Source: Bacteroidota bacterium (GTDB taxonomy: Bacteria > Bacteroidota > Bacteroidia > Cytophagales > Cyclobacteriaceae). From it: a stretch of DNA of 39,278 nucleotides. Shown in pieces: positions 16,296 through 25,434 of this stretch. The notes below the pieces were generated by a model that was given only the letters and a program-made list of their open reading frames with translations, did not search any database and was not told the DNA's origin. Location of the stretch: assembly GCA_024280115.1 (NCBI GenBank), contig JAJRQT010000172.1, forward strand, positions 1-39,278. The letters are read 5' to 3'. Position 1 is the first letter of the stretch. Each line of letters begins with the position of its first letter. The translations under genes and the position numbers were made by a program.

Positions 16296-17323
16296 TTAGA
16301 AGGATTTTTATGAGGTAAAAAATCCCCGTTGTACAAATCGATCTCGAATTTTTCCACAATTTTTAAGATTTTATTTGCCTGGTTTTCTGTCAGTGTTTTT
16401 TTCCATTTAGTTAGCTGTTTTGCTCCAAATTCATGACTGCGATTTTTAAGTGCCGAAGAACTCGGTTTCTTATAATACCCGTAAACTGAATCCTGCAAAA
16501 TATGGCCGGTAAAGTTGGTGATTCTATCTATTTCTTCATTAAAATTTATCAATAAATCCTCGTAGAAAACGGGCAAGATCTGTTTGTTTTTCCTGGAAAA
16601 TTCATGCAAATATTTCGTTTTCACTGACCAGATGGCTGCAAGATACTCTTCCTTTGAACTTATTGTTTTCCACACATTTGAGTATGCTCTATAAATAGCA
16701 TCATATTCAAAAACTGGTAAAGTTCCTGATGGATTTCCGGGAATTTTATCAAAACCAATGTGTTTCAACTGAGATGACACGACAGCGCAAGGATGCCTGA
16801 ATAGCACGATGGATTTTAGTGGAAATTGTTTTAAAAGCCATGGTAAAAGTAGATGCGCATAGCAAAATTTTGTGATGTAAATATCGCCAACTTTCAGTGA
16901 TCCGGGTTTATTTTTTTCATATAAATCATAGTTAATGAAGCATCCTTTCAAGATGGATTCCATAAATTTCGTCGCATCTTTCCATTTAGCATCCACAGGG
17001 ATCGGTTGATCAAAGTAAAACCCAAGTTGAGAAAACTGCTTTATTTTTCCCTCTTGTATTGATGGCATATAATCAATGGATTTGTAAAATCCTCTCCAAA
17101 GGGGCTCATCAATCAGAATGGAACCATGGATATTGAGCAATATTTCACTCAGCCAGGCAGAGCCACCTCTTGGATGGCTCGCAATAATGATTGTATTTTC
17201 CGTATTTAATATTCTTTTTTCGTTGTTCTTTACAAATGGCTTTATGTAAAATGTTTCTAAGTAAAATTTATATATGGTATTTAGAATATTATTTACATTC
17301 ACGCTTTTGCTATTTTTTATCAA
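16292..17323 (-). CDS. PAPS-dependent sulfotransferase
   Basis: The 343-residue protein carries both PAPS-binding signatures. One is the 5'-phosphosulfate loop IIIASHPRGGSAWLSEIL (residues 46-63). The other is the 3'-phosphate loop SIVLFRHPCAVVSSQLKH. It should transfer sulfate onto a sugar or lipid acceptor. No ATG exists near the 5' end: the start is either TTG at 17323 (overlapping the upstream gene by 14 bases) or GTG at 17302 (just after that gene's stop). Both suit translational coupling. It lies between a fucosyltransferase-like gene and a GT4 gene, so sulfation of a fucose-containing glycan is a fair inference. Confidence 0.85.
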   Translation of the reverse strand: MIKNSKSVNVNNILNTIYKFYLETFYIKPFVKNNEKRILNTENTIIIASHPRGGSAWLSEILLNIHGSILIDEPLWRGFYKSIDYMPSIQEGKIKQFSQLGFYFDQPIPVDAKWKDATKFMESILKGCFINYDLYEKNKPGSLKVGDIYITKFCYAHLLLPWLLKQFPLKSIVLFRHPCAVVSSQLKHIGFDKIPGNPSGTLPVFEYDAIYRAYSNVWKTISSKEEYLAAIWSVKTKYLHEFSRKNKQILPVFYEDLLINFNEEIDRITNFTGHILQDSVYGYYKKPSSSALKNRSHEFGAKQLTKWKKTLTENQANKILKIVEKFEIDLYNGDFLPHKNPSK

Positions 17324-18167
17324 TGAAAATTGTATAATTCTCTATTCCTCCGATCTCTGCAGCCACCTGACTGAATGTACTATTGTATGAACCAATAATG
17401 CTTTTAGTATTGGACAGGCAATATAAATCAATTAAAGCGTCCTGCCCACCATCCGGAGAGTTTCTATTAAAGCTCTTTTTTCTACTAATTATCCTGGTTC
17501 CAAAGTGACTTTTTATCTCATTTTCAACCTCCAGGGAATCAGTTGCAAGGAAAAAACTCTCAACTCCATCTTCGAGCATAGATATCATTTTATCAATAAA
17601 TCCATCTATTGGACTATATCTTATTGCTTCTTCATGATCAGATCTTCTGATATGGACACCAACTGTACTGCTGTCAAAACTAGTCACCACATCATCAATT
17701 TTTTGTTGAATCTCCAGTATCGGCTTGAAATGATAAATCCTTTTGGAAGTGGAAAAATAGCAATCATAGTAGGCAATATAAATTGAATCAAAATTTAGTT
17801 CAGGTTCAAATTTTTCCCCTTCTCCTATTAAGTTTTCCATGTCTTCTATATAATATACTTTTGCAAATTTCTTTTCCTTACCGAGTATTTTATTCAATAA
17901 AGGCCATTTGAAATTTTCAGGATTAAATGCATTGTAAAAACTAAAATATGATCTGATTGAATACTTATTGAATCCTTTCGTCTCCAAAAACTGAATTTTT
18001 TCCGGATAGATAAATAGCTTATTAAACGCGCAGTTTAGATTTTGATTCTGCTCCCAAATAATAATTGTCTCCTTTGGTAGAATATGGTTGCGCAGCTTAA
18101 TTGTTGCATCCAATGCCAGCAATCTATTTGCCAAACCTCCGATCGGTTTTACCACAAGTTTTTTCAT
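17310..18167 (-). CDS. Fucosyltransferase-like protein (NodZ/FUT8-related GT-B)
   Basis: The 285-residue protein starts KPIGGLANRLLAL, the nucleotide-sugar loop pattern of fucosyltransferases. It holds VGVHIRRSDH, the GDP-fucose binding motif of the NodZ/FUT8/O-fucosyltransferase group, and later FFLATDS and SNTKSIIGSYNSTFSQVAAE, which match the conserved C-terminal motifs. It probably transfers fucose from GDP-fucose. It is the first gene of the three-gene operon and overlaps the next one. The length is somewhat short for GT23 enzymes, so the exact CAZy family is uncertain. Confidence 0.75.
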   Translation of the reverse strand: MKKLVVKPIGGLANRLLALDATIKLRNHILPKETIIIWEQNQNLNCAFNKLFIYPEKIQFLETKGFNKYSIRSYFSFYNAFNPENFKWPLLNKILGKEKKFAKVYYIEDMENLIGEGEKFEPELNFDSIYIAYYDCYFSTSKRIYHFKPILEIQQKIDDVVTSFDSSTVGVHIRRSDHEEAIRYSPIDGFIDKMISMLEDGVESFFLATDSLEVENEIKSHFGTRIISRKKSFNRNSPDGGQDALIDLYCLSNTKSIIGSYNSTFSQVAAEIGGIENYTIFIDKK

Positions 18168-18257
18168 TCAGGAGTATATTTAGTTAAAATAAGTATATTA
18201 TTTTTTTAGTTAATAGGATCAAAACTATATTTATTGCCTCATCTAAGTATTTGAACA

Positions 18258-18830
18258 ATGAAAAAGCAAATAATAATGTTGTTTTGCTTCTTTGTACTCA
18301 CTCATATTGTCGGTGCACAAGAGGTGGAATGGGGCGTGAAAGGCGGAATGAACGTTTCCACGTTGGGTAAATCAGAACTTGGGAGAGTGGCGAGGATCGG
18401 CTATCATTTAGGAGGTACAGCAGAATTTATAACGACGCCATTTTTTAGTTTGCAGGCGGAATTGATGTATTCTTTACAGGGAGCGGCACTAGATAATTCC
18501 CGACAGGTTTATCTGAATTATCATTATTTGAACATTCCTTTTTTTATGAAAGCATATTTTTATGAGGATGCAGCTTTTGAAATTGGCGCTCAATATGGAT
18601 TACTTCTGAGGGCGGTTGATAAAAATGAATATTACACGCAGGACCGATCCGATGAAGTCAGCAAAAGTGATTTTTCTCTTGTATTTGGATTGGCGTACAA
18701 ACTCAATGAGAAATTTAACTTTGGATTGAGATACAATCTTGGAATTACTAATACTGCCAAACAGGATATCATCTATGAGCAACGCTCTACTAACAGGGTG
18801 TTGCAAATTTCTTTCGGTTATATATTTTAA
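18258..18830 (+). CDS. Porin-family outer-membrane beta-barrel protein
   Basis: The 190-residue protein has a signal peptide ending near GAQ (residues 19-21). Barrel strands follow, starting VEWGVKGGMNVSTLG and ending RVLQISFGYIF, with the terminal Phe expected for outer-membrane insertion. The pattern fits the PorT/OMP_b-brl_2 family common in Bacteroidota. It is transcribed divergently from the glycan operon across a 90-base gap. No specific role can be given. Confidence 0.8.
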   Translation: MKKQIIMLFCFFVLTHIVGAQEVEWGVKGGMNVSTLGKSELGRVARIGYHLGGTAEFITTPFFSLQAELMYSLQGAALDNSRQVYLNYHYLNIPFFMKAYFYEDAAFEIGAQYGLLLRAVDKNEYYTQDRSDEVSKSDFSLVFGLAYKLNEKFNFGLRYNLGITNTAKQDIIYEQRSTNRVLQISFGYIF

Positions 18831-18961
18831 CAGTCTTGATAAACACCTATTTTTTTCAGGAGCATTTTATAATCAATCCATTTACTATTTTATGATAAAA
18901 AATGTGTTCAGATATTAAATAAATATTTATAAATACCCAAAATTCCACTATTTTTGAATTG

Positions 18962-19816
18962 ATGAAGCACAACCTGGCCTCAGCATTTATTTTTATGATT
19001 TTAGCGTTGCCCGCATTCGGAATTGAGATTACCGAAGATGTTTTCGCGGGCAAACCCCACTTTATTATCAAAACAAAAAAAGCGACCTATTATCTCGATA
19101 AAGAAGGTGGAGGGTTGTCGAGAATGATAGATTTTTATGGCAACGACTGGATTGGCTTTAAAAGAAATCCCTGGAATAAATATCCGGAATCTGCGGCTTC
19201 GTCTTTCAGAGGAATACCAAATTTTGTATTAGGATCAGATGATGATGGAGCCGGACATCCTGGGTATAATAAATGCTACAGTTTTATTGTGAATGAGAAT
19301 ACGATTCTAACCATCAGTAAAAGTGGCAAATGGCAATGGCGCTGGAAATTTTATGAAAAATATGCCACTATCAGCATGGAAAAGGTGGACCACGAGCATA
19401 AATATTGGTTTCTTTATCAAGGTCCGATAGCCGGAGAATTTAAACCCGCACATCAGTATTGGGGAACCAACCTCGGAGGGCCCAGGGAGGAAATCAATGA
19501 TTTTTATAAAGGTGATAAAATTTTTGCCAATTGGCATTGGGTCTATTTTGGAGATGACAGGGTCAAACAAATTCTGTTTATAGCTATGAAAAAACCAGAT
19601 CGCAAAATTGATGCTCTTGGATTTTTAGGCAATTCTGATAAAGGAGTTGAATCTGAAGACGGTATGACAATTTTTAGTTTTGGAGGACAGGGAGATGATC
19701 AACCTCAATTGACAGATCACCACAATACATTCTATATTGGATTTATTAAAAGGAAGGTTAAAAATCATGGGAGGCACGAATCTTTGGCTAAAGACATTTC
19801 AAATATCATTGAATAA
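18962..19816 (+). CDS. Secreted protein of unknown function (sugar-metabolism context)
   Basis: The start is the ATG at 18962 (284 residues); the TTG three bases earlier adds nothing. The signal peptide is followed by ITEDVFAGKPHFIIKTKKATYYLDKEGGGLSRM, an all-beta, aromatic-rich protein. The opening resembles mutarotase-like or beta-sandwich sugar-binding domains, where a sugar ring packs on strands after a 'GG.L..M.D..G..WI' element. I do not recognise a characterised family. It lies 103 bases before the GH106-like gene on the same strand, so a role in handling the same polysaccharide is an inference from position. Confidence 0.75.
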   Translation: MKHNLASAFIFMILALPAFGIEITEDVFAGKPHFIIKTKKATYYLDKEGGGLSRMIDFYGNDWIGFKRNPWNKYPESAASSFRGIPNFVLGSDDDGAGHPGYNKCYSFIVNENTILTISKSGKWQWRWKFYEKYATISMEKVDHEHKYWFLYQGPIAGEFKPAHQYWGTNLGGPREEINDFYKGDKIFANWHWVYFGDDRVKQILFIAMKKPDRKIDALGFLGNSDKGVESEDGMTIFSFGGQGDDQPQLTDHHNTFYIGFIKRKVKNHGRHESLAKDISNIIE

Positions 19817-19918
19817 TACTTGTTATAAAGCACTATTCTAAGTTTTCGCAGAAAGTTTAAATCACTGGATTTCACCCGATTAATAGTTTATCACAATTGG
19901 ACTCCCCATTTTATAATT

Positions 19919-22741
19919 ATGAAAAATTCTCAAAATTCTGTATCAGCTTCCTTTACACAAAACAGGAGGAATTTTATAAAAAACATAAGTATTGGTTCAG
20001 GAACCATTATGCTTAGTCCTTTATTAGCCAGTTGCGAAAAAGCTTATGAAAGTAGTTTATATACTAGCTTTTTAAACCCAAAAGCAGAAGCCAAACCGTT
20101 TTTCAGGTGGTGGTGGAATGGTAATAGATTGTCGAAAGAAGAAATTCGAAGAGAACTGAATTTAATGAATAATGCAGGTATAGGAGGAATCGAGATTAAC
20201 CCCATACAAATGCCGGAACAGGCGGAAAATATGGTGGGCGAGTCTTGTGAATGGCTAAGTGATGAATGGATTGATTTTCTGGAGTTTACCATCGAAGAAG
20301 CTGAAAAGCTGGGGATGATCACGGATTTGATTGTCGGGACCGGCTGGCCGTTTGGAGGAGAATTTCTGAAACCTGAAGAAACTATCCAGGGATTAAATGT
20401 GGAAATTATAAAATTAAAAGGGCCGAAACAAGTAGAAATCCCATTGCCCAAACCAAAAGGAGATTTCAATTTTGAAGTTCGAAAAATCACCCTTTTTCCA
20501 GCAAATATAAAGTCTTTAGATGAAGGGAAGGAGATCCCCTTTGAACCTGAAAATGATAAAATAACAATTAAAATCCCGGGTGGCGAATATGAATTACACA
20601 TCCTATCCTGGCAAAATAATTTCCGGACAGTAATGCATGGCGCGCCGGGTGGAGCAGGACCGGTTTTAGATCATTTCAATAAATCAGCCGTAGAGAATTA
20701 TCTGAATCACATGTCTGACCAGATAAAACAAAAAACCGGAAAACCAAAGCTTGAGGGTATAAGGGCAATGTTTTGTGATAGTATTGAACTCAATGGCGCC
20801 AACTGGACGAGTGGTTTTGAAAAGATTTTTAAAGAGCGGAGAGGTTACGACATTCAACCATATTTACCCTTGGTTTTACGTAAAGAAATTATTGTGAGCC
20901 AAACTTTTGAAGATGAACTGAAAAGGGCACGATATGATTATAGCCTCACACTCGCTGAAATATTTACAGAAAGTTTTATCATTCCATTTCATAATTGGTG
21001 CAATGAAAATGGAACCTTGAGCCGGTACCAGGCATATGGACATCCATGGCTTTATACAGATTTAATTGATGGGTATTTGATTCCTGATATTCCTGAAGGC
21101 GACCAATGGCTTTTCAATGGAGGCTGGCAGCCATATGCCGATGTAGATCAGATCAGGTATGCGATTTGGAATAAATACGCTTCTTCAGCCGGTCATCTGG
21201 CCAATAGAAAAATCATCAGTACTGAAGCTATGACCAATACTTCCGGCGTATTTAAAGCTTCTCTGAAATACATTAAACAAGCTACCGATCTGAACATGGC
21301 TACGGGCATTAACCACCAGGTGCTCCATGGATTTAATTATTCTCCGCCGGAAGCGGGATTTCCGGGATGGATTCGGTATGGTGATTACTTCAATGAAAAC
21401 AATCCATTTTGGCAATATATGCCTGATTGGTCACAATATAGCAGCAGGCTTTCGCAAATTTTTCAAGACTCTTTACCTGTTAGTCAGGTTGCCATCATGG
21501 GCCCGACACCAGATATATGGAGCGATTATGGATTGGATAGAAATCCTTTCAACATGGAACCGTGGTACCTGCATTCCTTATGGCAGGCACTAAATCATCT
21601 TGGATTTTGCAGTGATTATGTAAATAGTAATTTATTAAAAAATGCCCGGCTGGAAGGAGGAAGCATTGTTATAAGGGCAATGCGATATGAGATATTATTG
21701 CTTTGTGATGTGGAAACCATTAATTCTGATGTCGCTGAAAAAATTGCTGATTTAACGCAACAAGGAGCCAGAATAGTAGTCATAGGTAAAAAACCAAGGC
21801 GAAGTCCTGCTATGAGGGACGCTCAGAAAAATGATGAGATAATTTCAACATCAATGGAAGTTGCTTTAAGTGCAGGAATACTGACAGCCACTGCTCCTGA
21901 AAACAATCTTCAAGCGTCACAAGAATTGTTGTTGAACTGGGCGGATCAGTTGATGAAAAACTGTGGAGTTACGCCAAAAATTTACATTTCAAACCCAAGT
22001 CACAAATTATTCCAAATCCATTACCAAAAAGACGAAATTGATATTCTCTTCCTGGCAAATGTCGATCGAAATGAAGATTTCAATAGCAATATCTCAATTG
22101 GGGTAAAAACCAAATATGCCGCCCGATGGGATCCTGGATCAGGTGGAAAAGTAAAGCTTAAACAGGCTGATAAAGGAGAAATTAATATTCACTTGCAGCC
22201 TTTGGAATCAATGCTGATTATTTCAGATCCAAACGATATTTCAGGCATTAAAGAACCACAGATGACAAAAGAGTTATCCGCCGGAATCGAAATAAAAGGC
22301 CCGTGGGATGTAGCATTTAAACAGGTTGATAACCCTTCAACATCACTGCCTCACCAGCAGGCCGGTATAAAAATGGAAGTACTAAAACCAATAAATGAGC
22401 TGGCTGATTTCAAAGATTTTGGAGGAGAAATATTTTATAAAATACAGTTTGAAGTTGAAAATTCAAATTTCGCTTATTTGATAATTGATAAGGTTTATGA
22501 AACTGCTGAAGTCACCCTAAACGGACAATCACTTGGGCTGAGTTGGTGGGGGAATAATAAGTTTGAAATCGATGGAAAATTAAAGAAAGGCAGTAACCTG
22601 TTGGAAATCAAAGTTACTACGCTTTTGGCAAATTATTGCACTTCTCTCAAAGACAATAAGACAGCTAAATACTGGACTTCAAGATATAAAGATAAGACGC
22701 CGGTAAAATGTGGGTTGGCAGGGAAGGTTAGGTTGAAATAG
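19919..22741 (+). CDS. GH106-like glycoside hydrolase (putative alpha-L-rhamnosidase), Tat lipoprotein
   Basis: The 940-residue protein has a Tat signal with RR at residues 16-17 (NRRNFIKN) and a lipobox-like LASC ending at C39. The mature protein opens FFRWWWNGNRLSKEEIRREL and continues MNNAGIGGIEINP, the typical start of GH106 barrels. Blocks such as DLIVGTGWPFGG and later STEAMT follow. The C-terminus has a galactose-binding-like sandwich (VTLNGQSLGLSWW). GH106 enzymes remove terminal alpha-L-rhamnose by inversion. The catalytic acids cannot be located with certainty here. Its stop is one base from the convergent fructosamine kinase gene. Confidence 0.85.
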   Translation: MKNSQNSVSASFTQNRRNFIKNISIGSGTIMLSPLLASCEKAYESSLYTSFLNPKAEAKPFFRWWWNGNRLSKEEIRRELNLMNNAGIGGIEINPIQMPEQAENMVGESCEWLSDEWIDFLEFTIEEAEKLGMITDLIVGTGWPFGGEFLKPEETIQGLNVEIIKLKGPKQVEIPLPKPKGDFNFEVRKITLFPANIKSLDEGKEIPFEPENDKITIKIPGGEYELHILSWQNNFRTVMHGAPGGAGPVLDHFNKSAVENYLNHMSDQIKQKTGKPKLEGIRAMFCDSIELNGANWTSGFEKIFKERRGYDIQPYLPLVLRKEIIVSQTFEDELKRARYDYSLTLAEIFTESFIIPFHNWCNENGTLSRYQAYGHPWLYTDLIDGYLIPDIPEGDQWLFNGGWQPYADVDQIRYAIWNKYASSAGHLANRKIISTEAMTNTSGVFKASLKYIKQATDLNMATGINHQVLHGFNYSPPEAGFPGWIRYGDYFNENNPFWQYMPDWSQYSSRLSQIFQDSLPVSQVAIMGPTPDIWSDYGLDRNPFNMEPWYLHSLWQALNHLGFCSDYVNSNLLKNARLEGGSIVIRAMRYEILLLCDVETINSDVAEKIADLTQQGARIVVIGKKPRRSPAMRDAQKNDEIISTSMEVALSAGILTATAPENNLQASQELLLNWADQLMKNCGVTPKIYISNPSHKLFQIHYQKDEIDILFLANVDRNEDFNSNISIGVKTKYAARWDPGSGGKVKLKQADKGEINIHLQPLESMLIISDPNDISGIKEPQMTKELSAGIEIKGPWDVAFKQVDNPSTSLPHQQAGIKMEVLKPINELADFKDFGGEIFYKIQFEVENSNFAYLIIDKVYETAEVTLNGQSLGLSWWGNNKFEIDGKLKKGSNLLEIKVTTLLANYCTSLKDNKTAKYWTSRYKDKTPVKCGLAGKVRLK

Positions 22742-22742
22742 A

Positions 22743-23630
22743 TTACAAATACCTCCTCAATACACCTTCCACACCATGCAAATAGGATTGTCCAAAAAGG
22801 TTGACGTGCACCATGTGTGGATAAACGTTATAAATATCTATTCTTTCTTCAAAGCCGGAATCCAATGGATAGGTAGCTTTATACGAGTCATAAAAATCAT
22901 AATCGAATCCTCCAAACATGTGAGTAAAAGCCAATTCAATCTCACGATGGCCATAATAAACTGCCGGATCTATCAGGCATACTTTTCCGTCACCGCCCAC
23001 CATTACATTTCCACTCCACATATCGCCGTGCAATAACGCCGGCCGGTCAATTGGTAATAATTGTGGTAAAATCTCATAAAACTTCCGGTAGCGGTCGATA
23101 AAGCTATTGTTCACCATATGGTTATCAATTGCCAGTTTCAGTTGGTATTCCAGCCTGTTATGGATAAAAAAATCTATCCAATCTTCTTTATCGTCATTTG
23201 GTTGAGGCAGCTTCCCAATGTAATTGTCATGATCCAATCCATATTTTAAGGAAGTGTTATTGAGATGCATTTCTGCAAGGGTAATTCCAAAATCTTCCCA
23301 GTAATTATTTGAGGGTTGAGCGCTTTCTATATTTTCCATCAAGAGATAATGCTTTCCTTCCACTTTTCCATAGGCATATACTTCTGGAATTTTTATGGTG
23401 TTGGTATTTGATAATAATTTCAAACCCAAAGCTTCTTTCTGAAACATATCTTCAGGAATACCGGATTGCCATTTTAGAAAATAATCACCTTCCGTCGTAA
23501 TTAGTTTCAAAGCATTGTTGATGCAACCACCTGATTTGAACTGCGTTTTCAATACTTTAATTGACCTACCAGTAGCATCTTCAAGAATTGACTCAAAAAA
23601 TATGTTACCGGATAGGCTTGATTCAAACAT
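22743..23630 (-). CDS. Fructosamine kinase-family protein
   Basis: The 295-residue protein has the APH/FN3K fold. GGCINNALKL replaces the glycine loop, LLHGDMWSGNVM is the catalytic HGD loop, and CLIDPAVYYGHREIELAF is the metal-binding DPA motif with the FN3K-specific tail. The C-terminal NLFGQSYLHGVEGVLRRYL matches the family. These enzymes phosphorylate fructosamines or ribulosamines on glycated proteins so that the adduct falls off. All key motifs are intact. It is a stand-alone gene transcribed away from the PqaA-like gene. Confidence 0.93.
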   Translation of the reverse strand: MFESSLSGNIFFESILEDATGRSIKVLKTQFKSGGCINNALKLITTEGDYFLKWQSGIPEDMFQKEALGLKLLSNTNTIKIPEVYAYGKVEGKHYLLMENIESAQPSNNYWEDFGITLAEMHLNNTSLKYGLDHDNYIGKLPQPNDDKEDWIDFFIHNRLEYQLKLAIDNHMVNNSFIDRYRKFYEILPQLLPIDRPALLHGDMWSGNVMVGGDGKVCLIDPAVYYGHREIELAFTHMFGGFDYDFYDSYKATYPLDSGFEERIDIYNVYPHMVHVNLFGQSYLHGVEGVLRRYL

Positions 23631-23769
23631 TTTATAATTTTTTTAAATGAAAAGTTATAATTTGGACCTTGTAATTTGATCTAATTTGTAAGGCTTCTTC
23701 TAAATGATAATTAATGATCAGGATGACTGAGGTACCATAAGAATTTCTACCCTGTTTCCTTTTCATGAT

Positions 23770-23784
23770 TCAAGTATTACTTGA
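23770..23784. promoter_or_regulatory. Inverted repeat before the PqaA-like gene, candidate operator
   Basis: TCAAGT-ATT-ACTTGA is a perfect inverted repeat. A second copy with one mismatch (TCAAGTACTTTA) begins at 23845, 54 bases before the gene. The flanking CTTGATAAT occurs twice (23779 and 23818). A shared binding site is possible; it is a pattern only. Confidence 0.3.
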
Positions 23785-23898
23785 TAATCACTTTCCAGGC
23801 TATCTCGCAAATATTCGCTTGATAATTTGTATTCATTTTTAGATTCAAGTACTTTAACGTGCATCCGGTCATATTTTATACTATATAATTAATAAAAC

Positions 23899-25356
23899 AT
23901 GAATAATAACATTTTTATCAAAAGTTTTTATAGCCATCGATTTTTTCTTTTAGTACTCATCTCATCCGCAATTTTATTCAATCAGTGCCAACCTAAAAAA
24001 GTATCCGAACCCATAGTAGAAACTGTTGTTGAGACACCTCTTGATCAATATGTAAACAACCCGGATCCAAGTTATCACTATGAAGTAGCCTACCATGGTA
24101 AAAAAGAGGGATATACTTTCATTGTTCTCAAAATGATCTCACAGAAATGGCTAACGGAAGCAGAGGTAGATGAACCTGAATGGTGGCATTGGATAAAGGT
24201 CGTAATACCTGATACTATTGTACATTCTACAGGAATGATGATGATCGGAGGTGGCGCCAAGGATGATGAACTACCCAATGAACCTGGTCAGATATTGGAG
24301 CAATCTGCCTTGCTGACAAATTCAATAACTGCTGAAATTCACAATATCCCCAACCAACCACTTATCTTTAAAAATGATACTTACGGACCAAGGTTTGAAG
24401 ATGAACTGATCGCCTACGGATGGAGGAAATTTTTGGAAGGAGGCGGGAAAGAGGAAGATGCGATCTGGCTGGCGCGACTTCCTATGACTAAAGCTGTGGT
24501 CCGTGCCATGGATGCTGTCTCTGACCTGGCCTCAAAAGAATATCAGCATACTCTTGATAAATTTGTTGTGGCCGGTGGATCAAAAAGAGGCTGGACAACA
24601 TGGACTACGGCAGCAGTCGATGACAGGGTGGTGGCAATGGTGCCCATCGTCATCGATATGCTAAACCTTGAGCCTTCCTTTAAACATCACTGGAGGAACT
24701 ATGGTTTCTGGGCACCAGCGGTAGGTGATTATGTAAAAGAAGGTGTTATGGAATGGATGGGCACTCCGGAATTTGAACGAATGCTTGAGATTACTGATCC
24801 TTATTCGTACATGGAAAGGTTCGATATTCCAAAACTCCTTATCAATGCCACCGGAGACCAGTTTTTCCAACCAGATAGCTGGAAATTTTACTGGGATGAT
24901 GTGATCGGGGAGAAATACGTGCGCTATGTTCCAAATACCGGCCATTCCCTTAAAGGGAGTGACGCAATTGAAACACTGGTTTCTTATTATCAGTATATCC
25001 TCGAGAAAAAGGATAGGCCTCAATTTGATTGGCATATTAACGGATCGCAGGTCAACATAGTAACAAATCCACAAGATCCACCAGCTGTTATAAAATTATG
25101 GCATGCCGCGTCCAACGAGGAAGCCCGCGATTTCAGAGTAGATGTTATCGGTAAAGTGTGGTCAGACAGTACGCTGACTATCAACTCTTCAGGAAAATAT
25201 CAATTTGACCTTACTATACCTTCAGAAGGATGGAAGGCGTATTTTGTAGAGTTAACTTATGAACAGGAAGGGATGCTACCATTAAAAGTAACTACAGGAG
25301 TTTCGGTATTCCCCACAGAATATCCTTTTGAACCGTTTGTCTCCAATAGGAAATAA
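23899..25356 (+). CDS. PqaA-like (PhoPQ-activated pathogenicity-related) alpha/beta hydrolase
   Basis: The 485-residue protein has an N-terminal signal sequence with a Cys at residue 30 (FNQC), not a clean lipobox. It matches the PhoPQ-activated pathogenicity-related family. The serine lies in FVVAGGSKRGWTTWTTAAV (about residue 230), followed by VDDRVVAMVPIVIDMLN. The acid is likely in LINATGDQFFQPDSW and the His in YVPNTGHSLKGSD, completing a hydrolase triad. A C-terminal beta domain follows. The physiological substrate is not known for the family. Two short repeats in front of the gene may be regulatory. Confidence 0.88.
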   Translation: MNNNIFIKSFYSHRFFLLVLISSAILFNQCQPKKVSEPIVETVVETPLDQYVNNPDPSYHYEVAYHGKKEGYTFIVLKMISQKWLTEAEVDEPEWWHWIKVVIPDTIVHSTGMMMIGGGAKDDELPNEPGQILEQSALLTNSITAEIHNIPNQPLIFKNDTYGPRFEDELIAYGWRKFLEGGGKEEDAIWLARLPMTKAVVRAMDAVSDLASKEYQHTLDKFVVAGGSKRGWTTWTTAAVDDRVVAMVPIVIDMLNLEPSFKHHWRNYGFWAPAVGDYVKEGVMEWMGTPEFERMLEITDPYSYMERFDIPKLLINATGDQFFQPDSWKFYWDDVIGEKYVRYVPNTGHSLKGSDAIETLVSYYQYILEKKDRPQFDWHINGSQVNIVTNPQDPPAVIKLWHAASNEEARDFRVDVIGKVWSDSTLTINSSGKYQFDLTIPSEGWKAYFVELTYEQEGMLPLKVTTGVSVFPTEYPFEPFVSNRK

Positions 25357-25405
25357 GTAAATCTTCTGGCAGATACCGGAGATCTTCAAATGGTGCGCTT
25401 CCAAC

Positions 25406-25430
25406 TGGTGCGCTTTTACAAAGCGTACCA
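25406..25430. repeat. Left REP-like hairpin
   Basis: TGGTGCGCTTT (25406-25416) pairs with AAAGCGTACCA (25420-25430) over eleven bases, with one G-T wobble and a three-base loop. It ends four bases before the transposase stop codon. It is nearly the reverse complement of the right hairpin. Confidence 0.85.
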
Positions 25431-25434
25431 TCTA

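Noticed and set aside
18226..18233. TATATTTA as a -7 box for the beta-barrel gene at 18258
   Set aside because: No TTG lies 17-23 bases upstream, so the promoter consensus is not met.
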